A DNA stretch of 64,000 bases from Oscillospiraceae bacterium (GTDB taxonomy: Bacteria > Bacillota > Clostridia > Oscillospirales > SIG627). The notes below the pieces were generated by a model. That model saw only the letters and a list, made by a program, of their open reading frames with translations. It did not search any database and was not told the origin of the DNA. The stretch's first letter is position 1. Every line of letters starts with the position of its first letter. The position numbers and the translations under genes are program-made. The stretch is from assembly GCA_034925865.1 (NCBI GenBank), contig JAYFRN010000011.1, positions 1 through 64,000 of the forward strand, given 5' to 3'. Shown piece after piece: positions 44,537 to 53,911 of the stretch.

Positions 44537-46846
44537 ATGTCGAAGTCGGACGCATCGGAAATTTTCGCACGCTATTCGCCTTTTATCCGCGATTTTATAT
44601 ACAAAAACAACTGGCAGTCTCTGCGTGAAGTTCAGCTTAGAGCGGCCGATGTCATTTTCAATTCAGAAAATAACTTATTGATTTCATCCTCCACAGCCTC
44701 CGGTAAAACAGAGGCTGCGTTCTTTCCGATATTGTCAATGCTTGAATCCGAAGGGCGCGACAGCTTCGGAGTTTTATATATCGCTCCGCTGAAAGCGCTG
44801 ATCAACGACCAATTTTCACGCCTTGAATATCTTCTTGATGAAAGCGATATACCTGTTTTTCACTGGCATGGTGATGTCCCGACTGCGCATAAGGAAAAAT
44901 GGATCAAAAAGCCTTGCGGGATCCTTCAGATTACACCGGAATCGCTCGAAAGCATGCTTATCAACCGCCGCAACGATATTCCCCGTATATTCGGCAACCT
45001 CAGATTCGTAATTATCGACGAAATACATACGCTGATGGGGTTCGACCGCGGCGGACAGACAAAATGTATAATTGAACGGATATCTTCGCTTATCGGCTTT
45101 TCGCCCAGGCGGATCGGGCTTTCCGCAACGGTCGGCGATACTTCTCTCGCCGCCAAATGGCTAGGTGAAGGCAGCGGAAGAGACACGGAAGTAGTGGATA
45201 TAAAAGAAAAGGGCATTGTCTGGAAGCTTGCGGTGCAGCATTTCTTCGCCGACGGCGCTCCCGGGCCGCAGACAGAGCCAAAAAACAGCGAAGAAGCGGT
45301 TGAAATGCTTTCAGGGTCATTTGAAACAACGGATTCATCACAGGAAGCTCCACCGGCTGATGCCGCAAGCGAATTTGTATATGACGCGACCGCCAGAAAA
45401 AAATGTATCATATTTTCAAATTCCCGCGAGGAAACAGAGCATGTCACCGCCACAATGCGCCAAATCGCGGAAAAGCGCGGCGACCCGGACCGCTTTTATA
45501 TACATCACGGAAATCTTTCCGCCGCTATACGCGAAGAAACCGAAATAGTTTTAAAATCCGATGCGATAAACACCGCCTGTGCGACGGTAACTCTTGAATT
45601 GGGTATAGACATCGGAAAGCTTGAACGGATAATCAACATCGGTTCGCCAAATACAGTCACGGGATTTCTTCAAAGAATAGGCCGTTCCGGACGCAGGAGC
45701 GAGCCATCTGAGATGATACTCGTTTTCAGGGAGGAACCAATCCTTCCAAACGCACCGCTTTATCAGCTTATTCCATGGGAGCTGCTGCAGGCGATCGCAA
45801 TAATTCAGCTATATATCGAAGAAAGATGGATCGAACCTCCGTTTTCAAAAGCAATGCCGATGAGCTTGTTATTTCATCAAACGCTTTCAGCCGCCGTTTC
45901 ATCCGGATCACTTTCACCGGCAAAGCTCGCCGGACGCGTCCTATCTCTCTCACCGTTTCGGAACGTCGATAAAAACGATTACCGCGACCTGCTTGTAGAT
46001 ATGATAAAACGCGGTTATTTGCAGCAGACAGAGGAAAAAGAACTGATATGCGGCGAAAAGGGCGAAAGGCTCGCCGGCAATTTTAAGTTTTATGCCGTTT
46101 TCAAAGACAGTGAAGATTATACAGTCAGAATAGGCAGCGAAGAAATCGGAACCATTACGTCTGTTCCTCCGGTCGGAGACAGATTCGCGCTTGCGGGACA
46201 TGTATGGGAAGTCGAAGAAATTGATGTTCCCCGCAAGCTGATATATGTAAAGCGTGTCAAGGGTAAGATGGAGATATCGTGGCCCGGCGATAAAGGTGAA
46301 ATACACACGAAAATCCTCAAGCGTATGAAACGCGTAATAGAAGAAGACATAATTTATCCTTATCTCATGCCGAACGCAGCAAAACGGCTGAATGATGTCA
46401 GGCAGCTGAATAAAAACACGCGCTTTACTGAATGCGGCATAATTCCTCTCGTAAACATGAGCTATGTCATGTTTCCCTGGCTCGGGACGCGTTCAGTAAG
46501 AACATTCCGTCGCTTTTTAAAATTCAAATGCGCTTCAAAGCTCGGACTGACTCAGATCGAACAGGACTCATGTTATTATCTCACATATAAAGCCGAAAAT
46601 TGTTCTCCCCGTGAGCTGGCGTTGTTTATGAAAAACTATATTGACAGAAACGAGATCAGAATGTCTGAGCTTGTAGGAGAAAACGAGCATCCGATATATG
46701 AAAAATATGATGATTTTATATCTCAGAAGCTGCTTTTAAAATCGTTTTACACTGACAAACTCGACTTTACGGAATCAAAAGAACGAATAAACGAAATCGA
46801 TGCGGAAACGCGCAAGCAGCAGGCAGCTTTTCAGCAGCAAAAATAA
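44537..46846 (+). CDS. Lhr/BrxHI-like DEAD/DEAH-box helicase
   Basis: The 769-residue superfamily 2 helicase has all core motifs: Q-like NWQSLREVQLRAA, motif I SSTASGKTEAAF (Lys57), Ia APLKALINDQ, Ib TPESLESML, II IIDEIHTLMG (DEIH at 161-164), III GLSATVGD, V VTLELGIDIG and VI QRIGRSGRR. A winged-helix and OB-like tail (SIGSEEIGTI..., then GHVWEVEEIDVPRKLIYV) follows the core, as in Lhr-type and BrxHI helicases. The ribosome site AGGAGGT lies seven bases before ATG. It should be an active ATP-dependent translocase, probably on DNA, and is the best-preserved enzyme of the island. Confidence 0.88.
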   Translation: MSKSDASEIFARYSPFIRDFIYKNNWQSLREVQLRAADVIFNSENNLLISSSTASGKTEAAFFPILSMLESEGRDSFGVLYIAPLKALINDQFSRLEYLLDESDIPVFHWHGDVPTAHKEKWIKKPCGILQITPESLESMLINRRNDIPRIFGNLRFVIIDEIHTLMGFDRGGQTKCIIERISSLIGFSPRRIGLSATVGDTSLAAKWLGEGSGRDTEVVDIKEKGIVWKLAVQHFFADGAPGPQTEPKNSEEAVEMLSGSFETTDSSQEAPPADAASEFVYDATARKKCIIFSNSREETEHVTATMRQIAEKRGDPDRFYIHHGNLSAAIREETEIVLKSDAINTACATVTLELGIDIGKLERIINIGSPNTVTGFLQRIGRSGRRSEPSEMILVFREEPILPNAPLYQLIPWELLQAIAIIQLYIEERWIEPPFSKAMPMSLLFHQTLSAAVSSGSLSPAKLAGRVLSLSPFRNVDKNDYRDLLVDMIKRGYLQQTEEKELICGEKGERLAGNFKFYAVFKDSEDYTVRIGSEEIGTITSVPPVGDRFALAGHVWEVEEIDVPRKLIYVKRVKGKMEISWPGDKGEIHTKILKRMKRVIEEDIIYPYLMPNAAKRLNDVRQLNKNTRFTECGIIPLVNMSYVMFPWLGTRSVRTFRRFLKFKCASKLGLTQIEQDSCYYLTYKAENCSPRELALFMKNYIDRNEIRMSELVGENEHPIYEKYDDFISQKLLLKSFYTDKLDFTESKERINEIDAETRKQQAAFQQQK

Positions 46847-46870
46847 ACTTAGAAATGAAAGGATAACGAC

Positions 46871-49800
46871 ATGTCAGAATTAATATCGGTCCGCTTTGAA
46901 TGTCCTGCTTCATACGGCTATGCCGCATATTACAGCTTATGTAAAGCGATAGATTCAGTGATTATATCAAACAACACCGACCGTGATATTTTAGGGATCG
47001 AAATTGAGCTGTCATCTTTGCCGAGCTTTTTTGATCCTTTAAAAATTAATATCGGGACACTACGCGCTATTTCTCACATCAGAATTGACGATCCGAAGCT
47101 TGATGTAAACGCAGATATGCTGGCGTTTATGAAAGAGACTACGCATACGAAAATCACCGCAAAAGTTAAGTACGACGGACACGAATACTCCGTTTCAGCG
47201 GGGACCGAATTGATGACGCTTTCAGGTTGGAGCGGTATAGGCACTTTCCCGGAGCTGATGGCGTCATTATCCATGCCGGAATGCTCTGATATTCAAAGGC
47301 TCGGTGATTATGCATTAAGACACGCGGAATCGAGGAGCCCGGCTTTTGGATATAAAAATAAACAATCCTCAGAAATAATCGACGAATTTAAAGCGGTGTA
47401 CAATGCTGTTCAAGCTTTAAAAATTACTTATTCCGCTTCGCTTTTTATATGCGATAAAAGCTTAACCAAGCTGAAGCTTCCGGATGAAGTGCTGTCCGGA
47501 ACATCGGCCAACAGTCTTGAACTTGCTCTTGTTTTTGTCTCTGTTCTTGAAGCTATGAAATTAAATCCGTTAATCGTGCTTACAAACGGGAAAACAATGG
47601 TGGGATGCTTTTTGGAAAAAAAGTGTTTTGCTTCATCTGTATGCGATAATTTTACTGTATTCAATGAATATGTGCGTTCCGAAATCAATATGGATGGGAT
47701 TCTCTTGCTTATCGATCCTTCGTCTGTTATAAACGGTACGTCCATTTCATTTGAATCTTCCGTAGAAATGGCCGTACGGTCACTTAATCAGGATTCCTTT
47801 TATCTTGCTGTGGATTTTCGCCGCGCACATCTGAGCGGGGTTAAATCTCTGCCGCAGGAGCTGAGAGCGGATACACCCGAGCTTAAGGACGACTTTTTCA
47901 AAATAAAACAAATACCTGTTGAAGCTCATCAAATTAGTATAACAGATGCTGTTTCATATCTGTCCGGATCATCATCCATAATTATATCCGAAAGCCCGAT
48001 TCTCAACCTCACAGATAAGAATTCGTTCAGAATAATTCCCTCGTCCGCTGTTTCGATGATCTCCGCCATGTCCGGATCGGGTTCGTCAGATATTCTCTCT
48101 GCTCCCTATGATTCAGACTTAACCATACTGGATTCCGATGCTTTAAAGCTGCTTTCGCAGAAGCTTGGCCAAAGCAATAAATCGCCTTCCGCCTTCTTCT
48201 GCTTTGACAATCCCGAAGAAATGTCTTCAAAGCTTTTTTCAATGATTTCAACTGTGGAACGCGCCAAAAGCAACGGTTCATGCGAGAATTTTTATGCCGC
48301 CTTCATCGAAATAGGATATTATGATTCATCAATCGGGAAATCATTAAATGCGCCTTTGCTTTTTATTCCTGTAAAAATATACGCTCTCCCCGATCACAGG
48401 GGATTTTGCATTACGGTAAAATCCACTCGGGTATTTATTAATACTTGTCTTATCGAAAGGCTTTCTCTTTTATACGGCGTCAAGCTTTCCGCACTTAAAA
48501 GTTACGAAAATAAACCCATCGATCAAATAATCAGCTTTATTACAGAAGAAGCCCGTTCGCTGACAATATTTTTTAGCACAATATCTGTTTCCGAACCTGA
48601 AGCTTTCATAGGCGTTTTTCCCGTATTTGATATGCGAATCGCGGAATCACTCACTCCGGAAGTCTTAAAAGACGGTGGACAAACAAACATGACCGCGTGC
48701 AAAATCGCAATATCAGCCGCTGAGAATGTATCCGCCGTTTGCGCTGAGGAAGGCAAGGACGAACCCGACGCGGATGCGGTTTATAAATCGGAATCCGTGC
48801 CGCCGTTATCACTTGATAAATATCAGCTTTCGGCTATGCGCGCATCCGAAACCAATGCTTTCACCGTTGTAAAAGGTCCTTCCGGATCAGGAAAAACCTT
48901 TCTGTCCGCTTCAATGGCATATATGAGAGCCGCCAAAGGCGAAAAGATCCTCTACATAAACGAAACAGAACGCGGAAGAAAAAAATTTGCCGAATATCTG
49001 CGCCTGTTTTCAGCAGGATCGTTTTCTTATGATTTGTGTGCCCAAAAACCGGTTTCCGAGCCTGCACTATCAAAAGATTTACCGGATCCGGATGAAATAT
49101 ACTCTTTATATCACCGTTCCCGTGAAGCACGCCTTAAGGTAAATTCATATTACGAAGCTATGAATACTCCTCTGGGATTTGGTTATTCCTTTAAAAATGC
49201 TCTCCTTCAGTTTGATAAAGTCTGTAACGCAAAGTATTCAATTCCATTCGCGTTTGAATCTATCGCCTCACTTGATAAGTCTGGCGCAGTGAAGCTTTTT
49301 GAGCTTGCAGCAAGGGTCATCGACGCATCCGTTGAAACAGGCGGCCCATACGGCAATCCGTTATGCTTCTGCCGTCTCAACAGCTTTTCATATGAACTCA
49401 AGAATGAGATAATATCATCGTTTATAAAGCTTCGCTCGGACGCAAACATGCTTATCAGAATACAAAACGAACTTGCGAAACTTTTCCAAATTGATGGAAT
49501 TCATACTGTTTCACAGGCAAAAGCGCTTTTTGAAACGGCAAGCGTGATCACAAAAACCGGCTTTCCTCCGTATTACGGTTATTTCGATTCTGTTTCTGAC
49601 GGTGCCGTCATTTCTCAAATTCCAACTGTAATCGAATACGGCAAGCGGGCAGCAGAATTGCGTAAATCTGTCATGAAACGCTTCGACAACGGAATTTTTT
49701 CATTGAACTCCGCCGAAATGCTTTCCGAGATCAGAGCAGCTTCATCGCTTAACATATTCAGGAAAAATGCCGTATCAAAGGACACGGTAACAAAGCTCCG

Positions 49801-51907
49801 CACATATGCAATTTCCCCAAAGGATATCACGGTCTCAAACATTTCTGAGATACTTAATTCATTGATTAAATACAGTGAATACGCTAAATACCTGTCGGAG
49901 CATACCCAAACCATTAAAAAGCTTTTCGGTAAGGATGCAGACGCGCCGGATACCGACCTTTTTGCTCTTTTCGATTCCATAGAAGCTGATTATTCAAGCT
50001 TTAAAGCTCTTGACGACATGCTTTTAAGAATATTCAATGATAGCTCATCAGGACGGAAATATATGGCGAAGCTATTAAAATCGCTTTCTGATCCAAATGA
50101 ATTTTCGTCGTTTTGCGCACTTTTCTCCTCGTTTTCAGATGCTGAATCCTCATTTGAAGGGTCCTTTGACAACTTTTCGAGACTGCTGAAGATTGATTCA
50201 TATTCATTTAACGAAGCTTTGAAAGCGGATTATTTTGACAGGCTTATTCCAACCCTCGATTCCATACACGAGCGTTTTGATTCGCTCAAACAGTGGAGCG
50301 CCTGGATTGCCGCAAAGGAAGTCGCAGAAAGCTGTGGCCAAACCGCGCTTGTAAAGCTGTGCGAAAGCGCAGACATATCGCGCGATGAACTTTCCGATGC
50401 GTTCACTAAGGGCTTTTTCCGTGCCGCCTGCGAATACGCTATGTCTTATTTCAAACCGCTGCGTGATTTTTCCAAAGAATCATATAGGTCGCTTTGCACA
50501 GAGGCAAGACGGCTTTCGGAAGAAGCCGACTTGATTAAGCTTGCTTCCATAAATAAGAGACTTTGCCTTGAACTAAGCTCGGCTCCGACTTCCGAAGCCG
50601 GAAATATCACATCCCGCTTCGCTATTTTCGTTTCGGACTGTGAATCAGCTTACAGTATTATAACAGAAGAACATAATATAAATTTCAACTGCGTTATATT
50701 CGATGACGCACACCTTATACCGACTTTTCGCGCTCTTATGCTTTTTAGACATACCGGCTGTGTTTGTGTAATAGGTAATTCCATTTGCCCGAAAAGTCCA
50801 CAAACACTCTTTCGTATGAATTCCCTTTCGGCTTGTGAAACCGATGTAACCCGTCTGAGCATGCTCTCCGAAGCCGCGGAAGCAGCGGTCGATATTAAAT
50901 ATATTCTACATAACGTTCCGGAAATTAATTATGAAACAAAAATCCTTTCAGATATAATTTCGGGAAGCAATATGAGTTCATTTTATCCTCTTCCTTATAA
51001 AATTCCGTCAATTTCCTCTATTTCAGTAAAGGGCGAATTTGATCCAATCAATGAAATTAACAGAGAAGAAGCATCCGCCGCAGTCAATTCCTTGTTTGGA
51101 ATGATTAAAACAGCCACGGATAAAGGGAAGAAGCTTTCCTGCGGTATTTATACTTTATCAGAAGCTCAGGCTCGCCTGATAAAGAAGCTCATTATACAAA
51201 AAACGAATAATTCAGACCAGGCGCAGATAATGCCGGATCTGTCGGTTTTATCCGAAGACGAAAATATTTTTGTCAGATGTGTATACGGCTGTAATTTTGA
51301 AACTCGGGATCATATCATTTTTTCTCCCGCTGTTTCTGGACGCGACAGGGGAAAATACAATGACAGGCTTATAAAAGCTTCAGGGTATTTTGACGATCCG
51401 AACTCAGCGTTTATTCTCTCCTCGCTGGTCAGCTGTGCAAGGATTTCATTTAAAGCCGTTCTTTCCTTTGATCGTACGGTTTTTGACATCGACGGCTCTG
51501 TATGTACAGGATATAAACCATATGCCAGACTATTTTCAGAGCTTCTGAATGCTCAGGCATGCCCCGAGCAAAAAATGTCTTCATCCTGTGTTTCAGAAAA
51601 GAAAACGAATTTCTTACTCCGCCTGGAAAAATTTCTGACTGATAAAGGATTTGTTGTAAGCGGCGGCCGGAAAGACGGATGCTGCTCCGTCGATATAATC
51701 GTTACACGCCCGGGCGTCAGCTCCGCCACGCTCGGAATAATCCTCGACGACACCTCTTTCAGTTACGGCAAGTCTTTCTATTTCAGAGAGGTCACTGCTG
51801 TTGATGCACAAGAAGCTCAAGGAATAAAAACATTCAGAATATATGATGCTGACCGATTTGAAAACGAAAATAATGTTTTCGAATCAGTCGCAGAGGCAAT
51901 GAAATAA
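46871..51907 (+). CDS. Giant DUF4011/AAA_11-type helicase relative with degenerate helicase motifs and a Vsr-like C-terminal domain
   Basis: The 1678-residue protein follows the layout of large DUF4011-type helicases. Its N-terminal beta region is followed by a transglutaminase-like segment (LPDEVLSGTSANSLELALVFVSVLEA, then NPLIVLTNGKTMVG), where the usual Cys and His are missing. A conserved NAPLLFIPVKIY strand lies near 495. Walker A is GPSGSGKTFLSA (669-676), intact. Motif II reads VIFDDAHLIP (1278-1281) instead of DEAS/DEAH, motif III reads VIGNSICPKSP, and motif VI reads LSSLVSCAR. The last about 100 residues (SVDIIVTRPG, LGIILDDTSF, IKTFRIYDADRF) resemble the Vsr/MTES_1575 endonuclease-like fold without a clear active site. 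It likely binds nucleotide and nucleic acid but may not unwind or cut. Confidence 0.65.
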   Translation: MSELISVRFECPASYGYAAYYSLCKAIDSVIISNNTDRDILGIEIELSSLPSFFDPLKINIGTLRAISHIRIDDPKLDVNADMLAFMKETTHTKITAKVKYDGHEYSVSAGTELMTLSGWSGIGTFPELMASLSMPECSDIQRLGDYALRHAESRSPAFGYKNKQSSEIIDEFKAVYNAVQALKITYSASLFICDKSLTKLKLPDEVLSGTSANSLELALVFVSVLEAMKLNPLIVLTNGKTMVGCFLEKKCFASSVCDNFTVFNEYVRSEINMDGILLLIDPSSVINGTSISFESSVEMAVRSLNQDSFYLAVDFRRAHLSGVKSLPQELRADTPELKDDFFKIKQIPVEAHQISITDAVSYLSGSSSIIISESPILNLTDKNSFRIIPSSAVSMISAMSGSGSSDILSAPYDSDLTILDSDALKLLSQKLGQSNKSPSAFFCFDNPEEMSSKLFSMISTVERAKSNGSCENFYAAFIEIGYYDSSIGKSLNAPLLFIPVKIYALPDHRGFCITVKSTRVFINTCLIERLSLLYGVKLSALKSYENKPIDQIISFITEEARSLTIFFSTISVSEPEAFIGVFPVFDMRIAESLTPEVLKDGGQTNMTACKIAISAAENVSAVCAEEGKDEPDADAVYKSESVPPLSLDKYQLSAMRASETNAFTVVKGPSGSGKTFLSASMAYMRAAKGEKILYINETERGRKKFAEYLRLFSAGSFSYDLCAQKPVSEPALSKDLPDPDEIYSLYHRSREARLKVNSYYEAMNTPLGFGYSFKNALLQFDKVCNAKYSIPFAFESIASLDKSGAVKLFELAARVIDASVETGGPYGNPLCFCRLNSFSYELKNEIISSFIKLRSDANMLIRIQNELAKLFQIDGIHTVSQAKALFETASVITKTGFPPYYGYFDSVSDGAVISQIPTVIEYGKRAAELRKSVMKRFDNGIFSLNSAEMLSEIRAASSLNIFRKNAVSKDTVTKLRTYAISPKDITVSNISEILNSLIKYSEYAKYLSEHTQTIKKLFGKDADAPDTDLFALFDSIEADYSSFKALDDMLLRIFNDSSSGRKYMAKLLKSLSDPNEFSSFCALFSSFSDAESSFEGSFDNFSRLLKIDSYSFNEALKADYFDRLIPTLDSIHERFDSLKQWSAWIAAKEVAESCGQTALVKLCESADISRDELSDAFTKGFFRAACEYAMSYFKPLRDFSKESYRSLCTEARRLSEEADLIKLASINKRLCLELSSAPTSEAGNITSRFAIFVSDCESAYSIITEEHNINFNCVIFDDAHLIPTFRALMLFRHTGCVCVIGNSICPKSPQTLFRMNSLSACETDVTRLSMLSEAAEAAVDIKYILHNVPEINYETKILSDIISGSNMSSFYPLPYKIPSISSISVKGEFDPINEINREEASAAVNSLFGMIKTATDKGKKLSCGIYTLSEAQARLIKKLIIQKTNNSDQAQIMPDLSVLSEDENIFVRCVYGCNFETRDHIIFSPAVSGRDRGKYNDRLIKASGYFDDPNSAFILSSLVSCARISFKAVLSFDRTVFDIDGSVCTGYKPYARLFSELLNAQACPEQKMSSSCVSEKKTNFLLRLEKFLTDKGFVVSGGRKDGCCSVDIIVTRPGVSSATLGIILDDTSFSYGKSFYFREVTAVDAQEAQGIKTFRIYDADRFENENNVFESVAEAMK

Positions 51908-51923
51908 TATATTTGTTTAACGG

Positions 51924-51963
51924 AACAGGCGATGCCACATAAAAGCGGCACCGCCTGTTTTAT
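51924..51963 (+). terminator. Terminator closing the four-gene island
   Basis: AACAGGCGATGCC and GGCACCGCCTGTT pair around an ACATAAAAGC loop and run into TTTTATT, 17 bases after the stop codon. Confidence 0.75.
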
Positions 51964-51987
51964 TAATAAAAATATAACTGTTAACTA

Positions 51988-52016
51988 TTGACATATTATA
52001 TTTATGTTTATATAAT
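51988..52016 (+). promoter_or_regulatory. Consensus sigma-A promoter of the duplicated surface-protein genes
   Basis: TTGACA (51988-51993), 17 bases, TATAAT (52011-52016), both perfect, 89 bases upstream of the first ATG. No such promoter precedes the second copy. Confidence 0.8.
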
Positions 52017-52088
52017 ATAGTTGAAATGATTAATATTCATTAACATTCTTTCAAGCATTTTCAATACCATATAAACAAACCTTGATTC

Positions 52089-52420
52089 TTCAAAGGAGAT
52101 ATTCATGAATATTTTATACTATATAAAAAAGAAACGCGGCGTATTAATGATCGCAGCAGTTTTAATGATAGCTTTTTTGACGATTCTTTTCGCGGGAAGC
52201 GAAACCACCGATAACAAAACGCATGACACGACACAGACAGATACCCTTGAAACAACTGCAACCGTGATAACAGATAAAACAAGTTTTTCAGATACAACAA
52301 ATCAAACAACAACCGGCAGTATAATTGATCCTGCTGAAACAACTGATACTGATGTTCAGACAACACAACCCGATACCGGCGAAGAAACCAAACCGGCCAT
52401 AACGGGCAAAGAAGCAGAGT
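52089..52420 (+). repeat. Tandem gene duplication, unit 1 (5' part of surface-protein gene)
   Basis: The DNA from the ribosome site through the Thr-rich linker is nearly identical to 53547-53911, with scattered substitutions and an in-frame indel of about 36 bp in the linker. The duplication is therefore recent. Confidence 0.85.
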
Positions 52421-53469
52421 TTCTTTCCGCTTTTCGTTCGGTATACACAGAAGCAGAGCGCATATACGCATTTTATTCCGTTTATAGGAGAATAAAACAT
52501 GGTAATTTAACTACTGATATTGACGGTATGAGGTATGACGTAATTACAGAACCGGGGCTTTTTTCACTAAATGATCTTAAAATGCTTACACGTAAATATT
52601 TCAATGACGAATTTACCAAATCCCTTATTAATACCCAAAATATCGGAAATCATCCTTTGTTTATCGATTATAATGGAGCATTGTACCGGATTGGAGGTTA
52701 TGCCGGGCAATGGTCATATGACGCGGTCGATAATGATGAATATGAAATAATCGAATTGTCTGAAACCGATGCAGTTGTTCGCGTTACGGCATCTGTCGAT
52801 GAATATGACAGAAGATACTTCGGATCATATGATTTCCATGTTACAATAGATAATAACGGTAATATTATATTTACTGATTTCAAACTGCTTGCCGATGTGC
52901 TATGGGAAGTTTTTGTAACAAAAGCGGAAACCGGCAAAGAAATTACTCCATTAGATAAAGAAGCAAAGCTGCTTGCCGATTTCAAATTGGTATATGAGAA
53001 AGCTGAACGTGTATATGCTTTTTACAGCGGTTATGGACTTATTAAACACGGAGAACTTAGTGTTGATATTGATGGTTTGACATATCTCATTATTACAGAG
53101 CAAGAACTGCATTCAATTAATGATTTAAAAACACTCACGCGAAGATATTTTAGTGAAGCAATAACTGAATCTCTTATTGATACAATAAATCACGGAAATG
53201 ACCCTTTGTTTATCAATTACAATGGAGCATTATACCGAATTGGTGGCTATGTCGGACTATGGACTTATGAAGTGGCCGATAACGAGCAATATGAGCTTAT
53301 AGAATCATCAGACACCGATGCTGTCGTACAGGTATCCGCGTATACTGAAGAAGTTCATACAAAACACTTCGGATCATATGATTATCATGTAACAATAGAT
53401 AATAACGGTAATATTATATTTACTGATTTCAGACTTCTTGCTGATGTGTTATGGCATAGTATTAAATGA
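52105..53469 (+). CDS. Surface protein with two IseA-like domains; lipobox cysteine lost
   Basis: A basic N-terminus and a membrane segment end in LFAGS, where the paralogue downstream has LFVGC; the lipobox Cys is Ser32 (AGC for TGC). A Thr-rich linker (35-100) follows. Two homologous domains of about 165 residues (near 108-270 and 290-454) then share 'EAERVYAFYSGYG', 'NDLK.LTR.YF', 'PLFI.YNGALYRIGGY' and 'FHVTIDNNGNIIFTDF'. The pattern resembles IseA/YoeB, an inhibitor of cell-wall DL-endopeptidases. Without the cysteine it should stay as an uncleaved membrane anchor or be secreted. It is the first of two near-duplicate genes and has a consensus promoter and AAAGGAGATATTC ribosome site. Confidence 0.6.
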   Translation: MNILYYIKKKRGVLMIAAVLMIAFLTILFAGSETTDNKTHDTTQTDTLETTATVITDKTSFSDTTNQTTTGSIIDPAETTDTDVQTTQPDTGEETKPAITGKEAEFLSAFRSVYTEAERIYAFYSVYRRIKHGNLTTDIDGMRYDVITEPGLFSLNDLKMLTRKYFNDEFTKSLINTQNIGNHPLFIDYNGALYRIGGYAGQWSYDAVDNDEYEIIELSETDAVVRVTASVDEYDRRYFGSYDFHVTIDNNGNIIFTDFKLLADVLWEVFVTKAETGKEITPLDKEAKLLADFKLVYEKAERVYAFYSGYGLIKHGELSVDIDGLTYLIITEQELHSINDLKTLTRRYFSEAITESLIDTINHGNDPLFINYNGALYRIGGYVGLWTYEVADNEQYELIESSDTDAVVQVSAYTEEVHTKHFGSYDYHVTIDNNGNIIFTDFRLLADVLWHSIK

Positions 53470-53546
53470 TAGTTATCGAACGTATGCCATTGTTGTTTAT
53501 TTAGAATTTCACACTATAAAAATAATGCATATATGTACCTTGAAGT

Positions 53547-53911
53547 GTCAAAGGAGATATTCATGAATATTTTATACTGTATAAAAAAGAAACGCGGCGT
53601 ATTAATGATCGCAGCAGTTTTAATGATAGTTTTTTTGACGACTCTTTTCGTGGGATGCGAAACCACCGATAACAAAACGCATGACACGACACAGACAGAT
53701 ACCCTTGAAACAACTGCAACCGTGATAACAGATAAAACAAGTTTTTCAGATACAACAAATATATCAACACCAAAAACGACAGATGATATAACAAATCGAA
53801 CAACAACCGGCAATATAATTGATCCTGCTGAAACAACTGATACAGATGTTCAGACAACACAACCCGATACCGGGGAAGAAACCAAACCGCCCATAACGGG
53901 CAAAGAAGCAG
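53547..53911 (+). repeat. Tandem gene duplication, unit 2
   Basis: Partner of 52089-52420. It carries the extra in-frame linker segment (ATATCAACACCAAAAACGAC onward) and the intact lipobox codon TGC at 53656-53658. Confidence 0.85.

Noticed and set aside
41204-51963. Complete BREX system
   Set aside because: Only BrxD-like and BrxHI-like genes are present; pglX, pglZ, pglW and pglY are absent from the window.
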